From assembly GCF_000797495.1 (NCBI RefSeq), contig NZ_JTGN01000015.1, positions 1 through 64,000 of the forward strand: a DNA stretch of 64,000 bases. The letters are read 5' to 3'. The notes below the pieces were generated by a model, which was not told the DNA's origin, did not search any database, and was given only the letters and a program-made list of their open reading frames with translations. This document shows, piece by piece, positions 55,601 to 63,863 of this stretch (within the stretch, counting starts at the first letter, position 1; every line of letters starts with the position of its first letter). A program made the position numbers and the translations under genes. The DNA is from Robinsoniella peoriensis. GTDB lineage: Bacteria; Bacillota; Clostridia; Lachnospirales; Lachnospiraceae.

Positions 55601-56776
55601 ATCTGCCATAATTCCTTCGCTCTGGGAACGGGTATTAGCGGCATCCATAGATTCGTGGCATCCTTCATAGTGACTTCCGCCGCCTTTGGTAACCTCAGAC
55701 ATCCACAATCCCTTGTCATACTTTTCTGCAATCTGGCGCAGTTCCTTTCTTTCACTGTCACTTCCGCTGTATGTATGGGCACTGATAGTATCCATGTTGG
55801 CTTTTATATCATCATCCAATCTGTTAAAGGAATTAATTGACGTCCACAGATTTGTTTCATCTGTTCCGGTAATCTTCATTTCATTGAGATTCCCCTGGAA
55901 CTCCTCAGCTTCTAAAGCTTTCTGCATTTCACGGTATGCACGTGACTGAAGTTCTCCGGTATTGAAAATGCAGCCTTCCTGCTTTGTGCTTCCATCATGC
56001 CAGTAATTGGTGTCCGGCTCATTCAGCGGCTCAATATAAGATACACCGACTCCATATTTTGATTTAAGATTCCGGTCTACCCAATTTGCAGATCTTGCCA
56101 TATACATGGCAAAATCATCATAATAATCATCTTTCAGGTTGTTGGAATCCTCCCAGTAGCCTCCTGTGGAAGAACCTGATTTTGTCATGTAATAAGGCGG
56201 TGAATTGGAAAATACTTTGTTGATAATTGTATTTTCTTCCCCTGTTTCCCTGGCATAATCATAACGGTATTGATTTGCCTGTTCCAGCATCCACAACTGC
56301 CCTGCATCGCTCATTTCTTCTGTAGACTTTGCGTAAAAAGCTTCTCCATTGAATTCTCCGCTTCCATCTTCCGTGCCGGTCATATCCTTTGTCCAGCCGG
56401 GTACCAGACCTTCGCACCGTTTAATGGAAGAATCTGCTTTGTCTCCGCCGCCTACATTGTAGCGTACAATATTCAGATTCAAATATTCCGGCGAAAATGC
56501 CAGTTCCGCGATTTCCTCACGGTCAGCTCTTCCATTTCCATTCCAGTCTGCATCTCCCCAGGAGCCGATGATATTTCCCCACCAGCATAGTGATGTGCCC
56601 CATCCATCCAGTGTCTGGTAATGAATGTCCGGATTTACAGCGATCTCTCCTGCCACTTTTGATTCTCCTGCAGCCATTACAGGTATTGGCGCCATAGCTG
56701 ACAGGATAGCTGATGCCCCCATAACCAGTGCAGACATTCCAGCTGCTGTCTGTTTTAATCTTTTTTTATTTCTCAT
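52697..56776 (-). CDS. Secreted GH30 galactanase-like enzyme with FIVAR repeats and C-terminal dockerin
   Basis: 1359 residues. Signal peptide 1-35. GH30 catalytic domain about 45-555: YQTLDGWGTSLCWWG at the start, acid/base Glu253 in PLNEP, nucleophile Glu361 in WMSEVTKGG. The GWGTSLCWWG opening is characteristic of subfamily 5 endo-beta-1,6-galactanases rather than xylanases (family knowledge, moderately sure). Then a carbohydrate-binding-like beta domain (about 590-705), an Ig-like segment, a malectin-like domain (about 785-930), about four FIVAR-type helical repeats (935-1290) and a dockerin (1296-1359) with two calcium loops, DTDLNGVVDTND and DVNGDGTADSGD. It should be secreted and bound by the cohesin protein encoded nearby. 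No room for its own promoter. Confidence 0.88.
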   Translation of the reverse strand: MRNKKRLKQTAAGMSALVMGASAILSAMAPIPVMAAGESKVAGEIAVNPDIHYQTLDGWGTSLCWWGNIIGSWGDADWNGNGRADREEIAELAFSPEYLNLNIVRYNVGGGDKADSSIKRCEGLVPGWTKDMTGTEDGSGEFNGEAFYAKSTEEMSDAGQLWMLEQANQYRYDYARETGEENTIINKVFSNSPPYYMTKSGSSTGGYWEDSNNLKDDYYDDFAMYMARSANWVDRNLKSKYGVGVSYIEPLNEPDTNYWHDGSTKQEGCIFNTGELQSRAYREMQKALEAEEFQGNLNEMKITGTDETNLWTSINSFNRLDDDIKANMDTISAHTYSGSDSERKELRQIAEKYDKGLWMSEVTKGGGSHYEGCHESMDAANTRSQSEGIMADLKYMQPSAWIAWLVADSEYECLQTNSNWGLIHAVFEKDGQPVPDYHTNLVDENGNRKEGVPGEGYWAVTKQFYTMMQYSKYLKAGYTMIDIQEGNMCAAISPEGDELVIVAQNFDGERNTTVDLSAFPGAAAAELYRTSDSESCQLTETQDVTDGVLDMTLPSNSVSTYVIRANDKSAICSPSNYAKIVDADVEKPEEEWTSDINKFSYAGSWGDSADDFGGGKYTTAQDGSADFTFEGSQALIYGTKAPEGALVNITVDGGEPQEVSLVSSDKEGSTILFNTGSLGEGTHTISISKAADQNEKLLEISCAKVVRGTLEEKVEKVEKSKTVYTVSGVQPLLPAAVSAWTNMGNKVEKNVVWKLEGVDFTGNVTLEGTVPETSAKASVEVKVVTGNVQYFIDCNNPGSPEYTRVNSYAKLLNETPDQKLTNGTWGYLEEYGAYTGDKNDNYDTGWYAAQGQSISYVVPLKAGNYRVNLGFKEWWNQDRPMKVSVTAGDKTTELGTANTWKGGNPWSEEVYEFTCETEENVTFSVAADGGPDPVLSYLRIQNILEVQELKEALAGAAAIDRSLYPMEKLAVLDDLVKAGHPLLYQAGTSQKDVEQAALHIRTALADLNGSGETEETDLTSLRLAVAMAEKLEIQQNQNNCFTESSWAAAEEALNMAKAVLEKPDVSQEEVDLAFLKLITVCNLLENDTQKTGLLATIEGAEAVLADEESLAQYTEESVQAVRNALAEAKRVYTNEGMNQEEVNAAASKLMDAVTGLLLKREDSRLGILIQKAEATLKNEAQYTPSTIEKLKTALEAAKAVVKNSQASEAEINKAYNELAAAMTSLVRKGNKTELKNALDMADNMLQEPGKYLGSSIAGLQGLTDEARKVYDDVEADAERIGEVLKGLINEILKARLMGDTDLNGVVDTNDSAELLEYNAELRPFTEEQELVADVNGDGTADSGDAAVILQYAAEKIVSF

Positions 56777-56818
56777 ATCTTTCTCCTTTTTCCGATCTTG
56801 AGTCCACTTCTTTTCAAT

Positions 56819-56866
56819 AAAAACAGAGAGCAGACCACCTGTGTCAGGATTCTGCTCTCCGTTTTT
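56819..56866 (-). terminator. Strong hairpin between the two dockerin-enzyme genes
   Basis: Stem of 16 pairs including one G-U (56819-56834 with 56851-56866) with an inner CCTG/CAGG helix and a 3' T-run on the minus strand. Only 42 bases separate it from the GH30 start codon, with no promoter between. It may be an attenuator or a processing/stabilising hairpin that sets the ratio of the two enzymes. Confidence 0.8.
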
Positions 56867-56920
56867 ATCTAATCTATTTCCGGACTATCTCCGAAACCTC
56901 CAGATGTTCAGTGAGAATCC

Positions 56921-59900
56921 TTAAAACTCTTCAATTTTACCGGCAGCATATTTCAGTATTGACACTGCATCATTGGTATTTGCTGCTCCATCTTCATTGA
57001 CATCTGCTGCCTTAATCTGCTCTTTTGTCAATGTCTTCAGCTCAGCATCATATTTTAACACTTCAGCTGAATCCCTGGTATCTACCACGCCGTTCAGATC
57101 TGCATCACCTTTCAGCCGTGCCTTCAGTATTTCATTTACCAGCTTCTTTAATACTTCGCCGACTTTTTCTGTGTCTGCATCGCCACTGTCATAGACAGTC
57201 TGGGCTTCTGTAATTACTGCCTGAAGTCCTGAGATTGTGTCCTCCAGATATTTTCCTGAATTTGCTATAATCTCATTTGCCTTATCCAAAGCATTTTTCA
57301 GTTCTGCCTTGTCACCTTTTCTTACCAGATCTGTCATTGCCTTAGCCAGATTTGCATAACTCTCGTTGATTTGTGCCTCGCTGGCCTGGCTGTTTCCTGC
57401 TACTTCTTTTGCCTCTGCAAGGACTTTCTCCAGATTGGCAGCACTTGCAGAAGTATACTGGTCTTTGTTTTTCAGAAGTTCTTCTGCTTTTCGGATGAGA
57501 ATGTCAAGTCTGGTTTCTTCTGTTTTCACCAGCATTCCCGTCACTGCATCCATTAGCTTTCTGGCAGCTGCATTCACTGTCTCCTGATCTGCGCCAGATT
57601 CTGCATATACCTTTTCTGCATCTGCTAATGCTTTTCTAACTGCCTCAACGCTTTCTTCCGTATATTCAGCCAGTTCCTCTTCGTTTTCCAATATTGCCTT
57701 TGTACCTTCAATCACTGCATTCAGACCCATTTTCTGTATACCATCCGTTAGGAGGTTGCAGGAAGAAATCAGTTTCAGGAATGCGTAGTCAACATCTTCC
57801 TGTAACGCTTCCGTATCTGCCATCACAGTTCTTGCATCATCAAGTGCTTTTTGTACTTTTGCCCAGCTTTCCTCTGTATAACAGTTATTTGCGTCCTGCT
57901 CTGCTTCCAGTTTTTCTGCCATGGTAATAGCATGCTGAAGGCTGTTTTTGTTTACACCAACAGAAGGCTCGTCAACGCTGCCCAGAACTCCAATCCAGCT
58001 GAGTACCGGATTTGCACTTCCTCTCTTGCTAACAGTCACAACTGCTTTTCCAGCTTCTGTTACTTCAAATGACTGGCTGACCTGTAAATTTCCATCGTTT
58101 GCAGCAAGTGTAAAATCCTGCTCAGCCAGAACCTGATCACCCATTTTAATGCTGAGTTTCATATCACGCTGTGTATCCCACCACTCCTGGAATCCAGCTG
58201 CCAGTGTATACGTTCCAGGGTTCAGATCAAAAGCGTACTCAATATTCTTACCGTCTCCTGCCCACCAGCCGTTTTCCTGTAAGCTTTTACCGTCATGCAG
58301 ACCTATGTCAAAGCTTTCCGGTGACTCTGCCTCGGTGACTCCTGTATATCCTGCTTTATTTTCTTCTGTGTATTTTTGATCTGTCACCGCATTTAGAACT
58401 TTATTACCCAGTTCTTTCTTTACAGCATCAAAATATTCTGATTTTTCTGCCCCGCTGTCAAAGAAGTACAGTGTTGACGGATTTACAATATATATATCCC
58501 TGCTAAACTCTCTTCCCTTTTCTGTAAGGTTTCCTGTGATCGTCACGATTCCGATTTTATTTTCATCATACTCGCCCATGCTCCAGGTTACCGGAGTTGT
58601 CTCCTCATCTGTACCATAAGAAATAGTTACCTCTGACGGAAGCTGTTTCATGATATCAGTTACAGAAGAAACCACGGATGGAAGTTCTGTTATTATATCA
58701 AAGAGCCCTTTGTCGTTGAGATCATCCAGCGTCCAATCTTCATATCTCCTTAGCGCAATCTTGTTATCCGGCTGAAATTCTACCGGAACCCATACATATC
58801 TGGATTCACTTAAATCCCCTGCATTCCAGCGGTCACCCATATAAATGAACTTTCCATTCTCTGCATCTACAGGGAATACACAGGTACTCTGCGTATCATA
58901 TGTAGTTCCGCTTCCCCAATCCGTACAGGGATCACCAATTTCTGTCCATGGTCCCATTGGTGTGTCAGCCACCGCATATTTTGCCTGGTTTGGACTCCAT
59001 CCTGTACAGCCGGATGTTACCACATAATATTTATCCCGGTATTTGAACATTGCCGGAGCTTCTCTGGACCAGCCTTCGAAATTACGGGTAAAATCTACAC
59101 CTTCAACAGCAACGTCCGGTGCTGTTTTGAGACCTGTATAGTCATCGTTTAATTTAGATACATACATGGTTTGATTTCCCTCGGAGGAATAGATCACATA
59201 AGCAGTACCGTCATCATCCTTGAACAAGTTCATGTCACGGACTGAACCACGTCCCTCCCAGCCGTCATATCCCAGATTTCCATTGGGATCATTGTGGGAA
59301 TTCAACTTATAACTTCCCAGAAGCTTGAACGGTCCGTTAGGACTGTCGCTGATTGCCACTCCTGCTTTTGCCTTTCCATAATCAGCATCGCTGCCCGGAT
59401 AGCGTCCGTCCGCATGGAACCAGATAACATACTTATCTGTCTGATCATTGTAAATCATCTTTGGGCGCTCCATAACACAATTGTTTTTATCAAGATCTAC
59501 AAATACGGCGTCCTTTTGCTCCTGGCTCTCATTTCCGTATAATTCCCGGAAATAAGCGTCTGATTCGAACTGTTCCGGATCTTCCATGGTTCTCAGTACA
59601 ATTCCTTCATCCTTCCAGTTATACAGGTCATCAGAGCTATACATATGGATACCGCCCACAGGACGATAATCATTGGTCTTGTCCTCACCAATCCAGTACC
59701 ACTTTGTTTTCCCATCAACGGTCAGCTGCTGTATCTGTCCGCCATGTGCCTGAATCTGATTGCCATTGGTATCGTACAGGGTATCTCCCTTCGTACCGGT
59801 AAAGGAACTGTACTCTGGCACTTCTTTCAGTTCTTCCTTTACTGCACGGACTTTTACATAATTCAGAATTGGATCTTCCTTGCCGCTTGTCCTTCTGGGA

Positions 59901-60559
59901 CTCTTCACAAGAAGGTTCAGCTCACCGTCCGTAACTTTCGTTGTGAAAGTTCTGCTTACCCACTCACCATAATTAACGGAAATATCAGTAGCAACCGTCT
60001 CACCCTCCAGCATAATATTCACCAGACGGTTATCCCAGTAATGTTTAAATGCCAGGGTTACTTCATATGTATTTTCCTCTAACCCTTCGATCTTTTCTGT
60101 TGGCAGCTCAAAATTATACCCAAGTGCACTTTTGTATTTGTCAAAGGTGATGTCACTTCCATCTGACATATAGATAAAGCTGTTTCCAATATCGGTTGCA
60201 TCACTGCCGTTATTAATAGCTGCGGAATAAGCATCATTTGGTTTCCTCCCCCATTCCGCACCAGTCCCGGTATCGGCTCCAAATGCCTGATCCACATTTG
60301 ACTGAAACAGTCCCATACGTTCCTGGTCCTGGTTTGGTACTACTGACGGATCCGGTGTTCCACAGTTTACGGTATAGAGTACATAATCATTTCCCTCTGC
60401 CTCCTCTGCGGTGAGCTGCATGCTGTCACCCTGCCGTACTTTGGTATCCATTTGTTCTTCCGCTGCAACAGCAGGCATTGCCGGCATAATTGTTGAAACC
60501 CCCATTGCCAGCACGGATATCCCGGCGATTGCTTTTTTGAAACATCTTCTTTTTTTCAT
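56921..60559 (-). CDS. Secreted GH43 exo-galactanase-like enzyme with FIVAR repeats and C-terminal dockerin
   Basis: 1212 residues. Signal peptide 1-33. An N-terminal malectin/CBM-like domain (about 58-240) precedes the GH43 five-blade propeller (about 255-610; GGIHMYSSDDLYNWKDEG, ERPKMIYNDQTDKYVIWFH, GSVRDMNLFKDDDGTAYVIY, and likely acid Glu500 in WSREAPAM). This pattern is closest to the subfamily with exo-beta-1,3-galactanases (GH43_24), a judgement from memory. Then Ig-like and malectin-like domains (about 625-850), FIVAR-type helical repeats (about 860-1140) and a dockerin (1149-1212) with loops DADLNGVVDTRD and DVNEDGAANTND. Own promoter with three direct repeats upstream. Same architecture as the GH30 protein encoded downstream, implying a joint substrate. 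Confidence 0.88.
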   Translation of the reverse strand: MKKRRCFKKAIAGISVLAMGVSTIMPAMPAVAAEEQMDTKVRQGDSMQLTAEEAEGNDYVLYTVNCGTPDPSVVPNQDQERMGLFQSNVDQAFGADTGTGAEWGRKPNDAYSAAINNGSDATDIGNSFIYMSDGSDITFDKYKSALGYNFELPTEKIEGLEENTYEVTLAFKHYWDNRLVNIMLEGETVATDISVNYGEWVSRTFTTKVTDGELNLLVKSPRRTSGKEDPILNYVKVRAVKEELKEVPEYSSFTGTKGDTLYDTNGNQIQAHGGQIQQLTVDGKTKWYWIGEDKTNDYRPVGGIHMYSSDDLYNWKDEGIVLRTMEDPEQFESDAYFRELYGNESQEQKDAVFVDLDKNNCVMERPKMIYNDQTDKYVIWFHADGRYPGSDADYGKAKAGVAISDSPNGPFKLLGSYKLNSHNDPNGNLGYDGWEGRGSVRDMNLFKDDDGTAYVIYSSEGNQTMYVSKLNDDYTGLKTAPDVAVEGVDFTRNFEGWSREAPAMFKYRDKYYVVTSGCTGWSPNQAKYAVADTPMGPWTEIGDPCTDWGSGTTYDTQSTCVFPVDAENGKFIYMGDRWNAGDLSESRYVWVPVEFQPDNKIALRRYEDWTLDDLNDKGLFDIITELPSVVSSVTDIMKQLPSEVTISYGTDEETTPVTWSMGEYDENKIGIVTITGNLTEKGREFSRDIYIVNPSTLYFFDSGAEKSEYFDAVKKELGNKVLNAVTDQKYTEENKAGYTGVTEAESPESFDIGLHDGKSLQENGWWAGDGKNIEYAFDLNPGTYTLAAGFQEWWDTQRDMKLSIKMGDQVLAEQDFTLAANDGNLQVSQSFEVTEAGKAVVTVSKRGSANPVLSWIGVLGSVDEPSVGVNKNSLQHAITMAEKLEAEQDANNCYTEESWAKVQKALDDARTVMADTEALQEDVDYAFLKLISSCNLLTDGIQKMGLNAVIEGTKAILENEEELAEYTEESVEAVRKALADAEKVYAESGADQETVNAAARKLMDAVTGMLVKTEETRLDILIRKAEELLKNKDQYTSASAANLEKVLAEAKEVAGNSQASEAQINESYANLAKAMTDLVRKGDKAELKNALDKANEIIANSGKYLEDTISGLQAVITEAQTVYDSGDADTEKVGEVLKKLVNEILKARLKGDADLNGVVDTRDSAEVLKYDAELKTLTKEQIKAADVNEDGAANTNDAVSILKYAAGKIEEF

Positions 60560-60610
60560 AAATGCCTTCCTCTCTTTTTATATTTGATACTGTTCAATGA
60601 ACTCGCGGTT

Positions 60611-60713
60611 ATTGTATCACGAACACTTACAAAGCTTTTAGGAATAAATTCTTTCTTTTTTTTACTATTTTGAGGTATTTCTACTATCTTAGAACTTTTT
60701 TTACAATTTAGAA
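60611..60713 (-). promoter_or_regulatory. Activator-type promoter of the GH43-dockerin gene
   Basis: On the minus strand three 13-bp direct repeats, TTCTAAATTGTAA (60701-60713), TTCTAAGATAGTA (60682-60694) and CCTCAAAATAGTA (60663-60675), are spaced exactly 19 bases. Downstream TCCTAAA (60637-60643) lies 20 bases before an extended -10 TGATACAAT (-10 hexamer 60611-60616). There is no consensus -35 box. Confidence 0.65.
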
Positions 60714-60758
60714 TTTTGTTTTGATCCAATAGGACTTTTTTGGGAAATACTGCTCCGC

Positions 60759-61604
60759 TTACCTCTTTCTTCTTTTCAGCCGGGCAACTCCAAGTCCTAA
60801 AACTACAAGGCAGGATCCTGCACCCAACACCAGATATTTTGCAACAGGTGTATTATCGCCAGTCTTAACACCGCTTTTATTAGAACTGTTAGACCCGCTT
60901 CGGTTTCCACTTCCACTTTGGTTTCCGGTTCCGCCCTGATTTCCATTTCCACTCTGGTTTCCGGTTCCGCCCTGATTTCCATTTCCGCTCTGGTTTCCAG
61001 ATCCACCCTGATTTCCAGATCCGTTCTGGTTTCCATTCTGCCCGTCCCCTGCAGGCGGCTTTTTATCGTCATCCTCCGTTTGATCATCCGGATCATCCTT
61101 TGGCTTTTCTTTTTCTCCTACTACATAGGTAAGGTCCAAAACGTCTGCTTCTATATCTCCACTGTCTCCTGACAGCTTATCCACCTCTACTTTAAAGAGC
61201 ATTTCATCTCCTTTTTCCACACCGTCCTGCAGCTTGAATTCCAGATCAACCAGGCTTCCGTCAGCAGGTATATTCTGGGATGAAGCAAAAACTGCAATAA
61301 TCTCTCCCTCCGGCTTGTTTCCCGTAAGGCAGTCATTCATTTCAAACAGCGCTCCTGACAGGATTTCTCCCGCCTTGCTGGGCTTTAATTCTACTTTTTC
61401 CGCATCATAGTAAATTCGGAGTTTTCCATTGGTTACATTTTCCCCATTTTCCATCAGGCAGCTTACGTCAAGTGTTCGGTCACTTTCACTGTACTCCTGC
61501 ACAGCCATAGAAATTTCCGTCCCTTCCGCTGCCAGAACAGGCATCGATTGAAATAACATCAGTGCCGTACAAAGCCCCATTCCTGCCCTAATCCACTTTT
61601 TCAT
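60759..61604 (-). CDS. Surface-anchored single-cohesin protein
   Basis: 281 residues from the ATG at 61604 (AAGGAG upstream; the extension to 61637 precedes the signal peptide and is not needed). Signal peptide 1-26. Residues 28-163 have a type I cohesin pattern: VTNGKLRIYYDAEKVELKPS, ILSGALFEMN, IIAVFASSQNIPADGSLVDL and an LSDSDG-like LSGDSGDIEADV. Then a Pro/Asp-rich spacer, a GNQGGTGNQSGN repeat linker (189-240), VKTGD (246-250), a hydrophobic segment (256-274) and RRKR: a sorting or anchoring signal, though not a standard LPXTG. The nearest genes encode two dockerin enzymes, so this is probably their cell-surface receptor. Own promoter. Confidence 0.8.
   Translation of the reverse strand: MKKWIRAGMGLCTALMLFQSMPVLAAEGTEISMAVQEYSESDRTLDVSCLMENGENVTNGKLRIYYDAEKVELKPSKAGEILSGALFEMNDCLTGNKPEGEIIAVFASSQNIPADGSLVDLEFKLQDGVEKGDEMLFKVEVDKLSGDSGDIEADVLDLTYVVGEKEKPKDDPDDQTEDDDKKPPAGDGQNGNQNGSGNQGGSGNQSGNGNQGGTGNQSGNGNQGGTGNQSGSGNRSGSNSSNKSGVKTGDNTPVAKYLVLGAGSCLVVLGLGVARLKRRKR
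60891..61034 (-). repeat. 36-bp coding repeats in the cohesin linker
   Basis: Repeats of a 12-residue Gly/Asn/Gln/Ser unit (GNQGGTGNQSGN and variants), about four copies, forming a flexible wall-spanning linker. Confidence 0.85.
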
Positions 61605-61684
61605 TCCCGTGCTTTCTCCTTCCTTTGCGCAGGGCAATTTTCCTATTGCCCTAATTTCCTTAGCTCTTCCAGCTTTCTGAGATC

Positions 61685-61717
61685 ATTTTAGCACAGAGTT
61701 CCGTCACTTCTTTAGGA
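61685..61717 (-). promoter_or_regulatory. Activator-type promoter of the cohesin gene
   Basis: TCCTAAA (61711-61717) lies 20 bases before extended -10 TGCTAAAAT (hexamer 61685-61690), the same element and spacing as at the GH43-dockerin promoter. TTCTAA boxes occur further upstream on the minus strand. No -35 consensus. Confidence 0.55.
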
Positions 61718-61969
61718 CTATGTTCGTTAGAATTTTCATTTTTTATCGCTTTTTTATTTAAAGTAGTACTTTTTTTAGAAAATTGCATTTTTTTAATTTT
61801 GTCCTGCAAACACCCTCAATGAAGAATTCACAAAATCCCAATAAATTAAAAAATCCAGGCACTGCTTTTATCACTATTTCGGCAAATTTGAACTATTATA
61901 GTTATATTACAGGTCATTACTTGAATTAGAATCTTCTATTTTGGCTAGAAATTTATTTTAATTGTAAGT

Positions 61970-61998
61970 TTGATTTTTTTATTTAATTGACATATAAT
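61970..61998 (+). promoter_or_regulatory. Promoter of the MgtC/SapB gene
   Basis: TTGATT (61970-61975), 17-base spacer, TATAAT (61993-61998). The region 61718-61969 is AT-rich and holds no gene; a palindrome AACTATTATAGTT lies at about 61890-61902. Confidence 0.75.
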
Positions 61999-62041
61999 AA
62001 GGTAACTAAAAATGTGACATGATGGAAAGGAGGCGTCTGTA

Positions 62042-62713
62042 TTGAAAGCATTCCTGTTATTGCAGTCATCTTACCTGTTAAGAATGCTGGGTGCCGCACT
62101 CTGCGGTGCAGCCATTGGTTATGAACGTGAGAACCATCTGAAAGTGGCAGGTATCCGGACACATATCATAGTGTCTCTCACTTCTGCCCTGATGATGATT
62201 ATTTCAAAATATGGATTTTATGATGTTCTGGTCACCGATAATATTAATCTGGATCCTTCCCGTATTGCCGCAGGTATTGTGACGGCTATTGGATTTTTAG
62301 GAGCAAGCGTTATCTTTACCAGAAAGATGAATGTAAGCGGACTGACTACCGCAGCCGGAATCTGGGGGGTGGTGGGAATCGGAATGGCATTTGGCGCCGG
62401 GATGTATGTAATCGGTATTGCCGCGACGCTTTTTATTCTGATTATGCAATTCGCATTTCACAAGATGAAGTTCAGAAAAGCTCCCAAGACAGAACAGATC
62501 ACTGTTCAGGTTGAAGAAGACAAAGATATAAATACGATTTTAGAAACTGCATTTACCTCTAAGAAGATTGTTATATCCAATATTAGGGCAACCCGGATAG
62601 ACAATCACCAGCTAGAAATAAAACTTTATGTACGATTTCCGGAATCTTATGACATTAATGATGTGGTTACGCTGTTGAAGGAAACACCGGAGATAACTTC
62701 AATAGATATTTAA
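62042..62713 (+). CDS. MgtC/SapB family membrane protein
   Basis: 223 residues from a TTG start with AAAGGAGG nine bases upstream. Residues 1-140 contain four or five membrane segments with MgtC signatures (LCGAAIGYERE, GIRTHIIVSLTSALMMI, DPSRIAAGIVTAIGFLGA, GLTTAAGIWGVVGIGMAFGAG). Residues 150-223 form a cytoplasmic ACT-like domain (QITVQVEEDKDINTILETAF). Family members are linked to magnesium limitation and to F-ATPase inhibition. No magnesium riboswitch is evident in the short leader. Monocistronic. Confidence 0.88.
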   Translation: MKAFLLLQSSYLLRMLGAALCGAAIGYERENHLKVAGIRTHIIVSLTSALMMIISKYGFYDVLVTDNINLDPSRIAAGIVTAIGFLGASVIFTRKMNVSGLTTAAGIWGVVGIGMAFGAGMYVIGIAATLFILIMQFAFHKMKFRKAPKTEQITVQVEEDKDINTILETAFTSKKIVISNIRATRIDNHQLEIKLYVRFPESYDINDVVTLLKETPEITSIDI

Positions 62714-62740
62714 AGGGGGATTGCTTTCGCAATCCCCCTT
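62713..62740. terminator. Bidirectional terminator between the MgtC-like and UgpC-like genes
   Basis: Perfect 12-bp stem AAGGGGGATTGC (62713-62724) with 62729-62740 and a TTTC loop, starting in the MgtC-like stop codon. Serves both convergent genes. Confidence 0.85.
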
Positions 62741-62750
62741 AATATTTTAA

Positions 62751-63863
62751 TTAGTTTGTAATTGTAAGTTCGGTTTCTTTATCAAATACCTGAATCTTTT
62801 CAGCATCTAAAGCAAATCTAACTTTATCGCCTGTTCTTGCTGTTGTACGAGGATCAACACGAGCTGTCATTGGGAATCCTTCAACATCGAAGTATAAGAA
62901 TACTTCAGCACCGAGTAATTCGTAAACTCTGATTGTAGATTCAACAACAGTTTCCGGTGAAGATTCGATGAACATCTGGGAATCATGTACGTCTTCCGGA
63001 CGAATACCCATTACAACTGTCTTTCCAGCATATCCGCCATCGATCAGCTTCTTAGCTTTTGCAGGTGGCAGTTTGATATCAAAATCACCAACTCTAAGAA
63101 CAACTTCGTTACCTTTTACGTTAACAGTTGCATCTGCAAAGTTCATCTGAGGAGATCCGATAAATCCAGCAACGAATAAGTTCTGTGGGCAGTTATATAA
63201 GTTCTGAGGTGTATCAACCTGCTGTACAATACCGTCTTTCATAACAACGATTCTGGTACCAAGTGTCATAGCCTCTGTCTGGTCATGTGTTACGTAGATG
63301 ATTGTAGCGCCCAGTCTCTGATGAATCTTAGAGATCTCGATACGCATCTGAACTCTCAGTTTAGCATCCAGGTTTGAAAGTGGCTCATCCATAAGGAATA
63401 CCTTAGGATCACGAACAATAGCACGTCCCATAGCAACACGCTGTCTCTGTCCACCGGATAAAGCCTTTGGTTTACGGTCTAATAATTTTTCAAGGTCAAG
63501 GATTCTAGCTGCTTCTTTAACCATTTTGTCAATCTGATCTTTTGGAACTTTTCTTAATTTAAGACCAAAAGCCATGTTATCATAAACTGTCATATGTGGG
63601 TACAGAGCGTAGTTCTGGAATACCATCGCAATATCTCTGTCCTTAGGCTCAACGTCATTTACAACTTTATCGCCAATTTTTAATGTACCGCCTGTAATCT
63701 CTTCCAGACCTGCGATCATACGGAGTGTAGTAGATTTACCACATCCTGAAGGTCCTACAAAGATGATAAATTCTTTATCTTCAATCTCTAAGTTAAAATC
63801 TTTTACCGCCTCAAATCCGTTTGGATATGCTTTGTTAATATGCTGTAATGATAAACTTGCCAT
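62751..63863 (-). CDS. ugpC: Sugar ABC importer ATPase, UgpC/MsmX type
   Basis: 370 residues. Nucleotide-binding domain with Walker [10 protein letters not shown] (37-45), Q-loop [13 protein letters not shown], signature LSGGQRQR (135-142), Walker B VFLMDEP (Glu160) and H-loop THD. The C-terminal regulatory TOBE/OB domain (about 240-370; [11 protein letters not shown]) identifies the MalK/UgpC/MsmX class. Such ATPases are often encoded alone and energise many CUT1 importers. Its solitary position and the several binding lipoproteins in this window fit that role. AGGAGG ribosome site. Upstream (63864-64000) a -10 like TATACT is seen without a good -35. Confidence 0.93.
   Translation of the reverse strand: MASLSLQHINKAYPNGFEAVKDFNLEIEDKEFIIFVGPSGCGKSTTLRMIAGLEEITGGTLKIGDKVVNDVEPKDRDIAMVFQNYALYPHMTVYDNMAFGLKLRKVPKDQIDKMVKEAARILDLEKLLDRKPKALSGGQRQRVAMGRAIVRDPKVFLMDEPLSNLDAKLRVQMRIEISKIHQRLGATIIYVTHDQTEAMTLGTRIVVMKDGIVQQVDTPQNLYNCPQNLFVAGFIGSPQMNFADATVNVKGNEVVLRVGDFDIKLPPAKAKKLIDGGYAGKTVVMGIRPEDVHDSQMFIESSPETVVESTIRVYELLGAEVFLYFDVEGFPMTARVDPRTTARTGDKVRFALDAEKIQVFDKETELTITN

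Noticed and set aside
61640-62041. Magnesium riboswitch before the MgtC-like gene
   Set aside because: The leader from the predicted start (about 62005) is only some 37 bases, too short for an M-box, and no such fold is seen.
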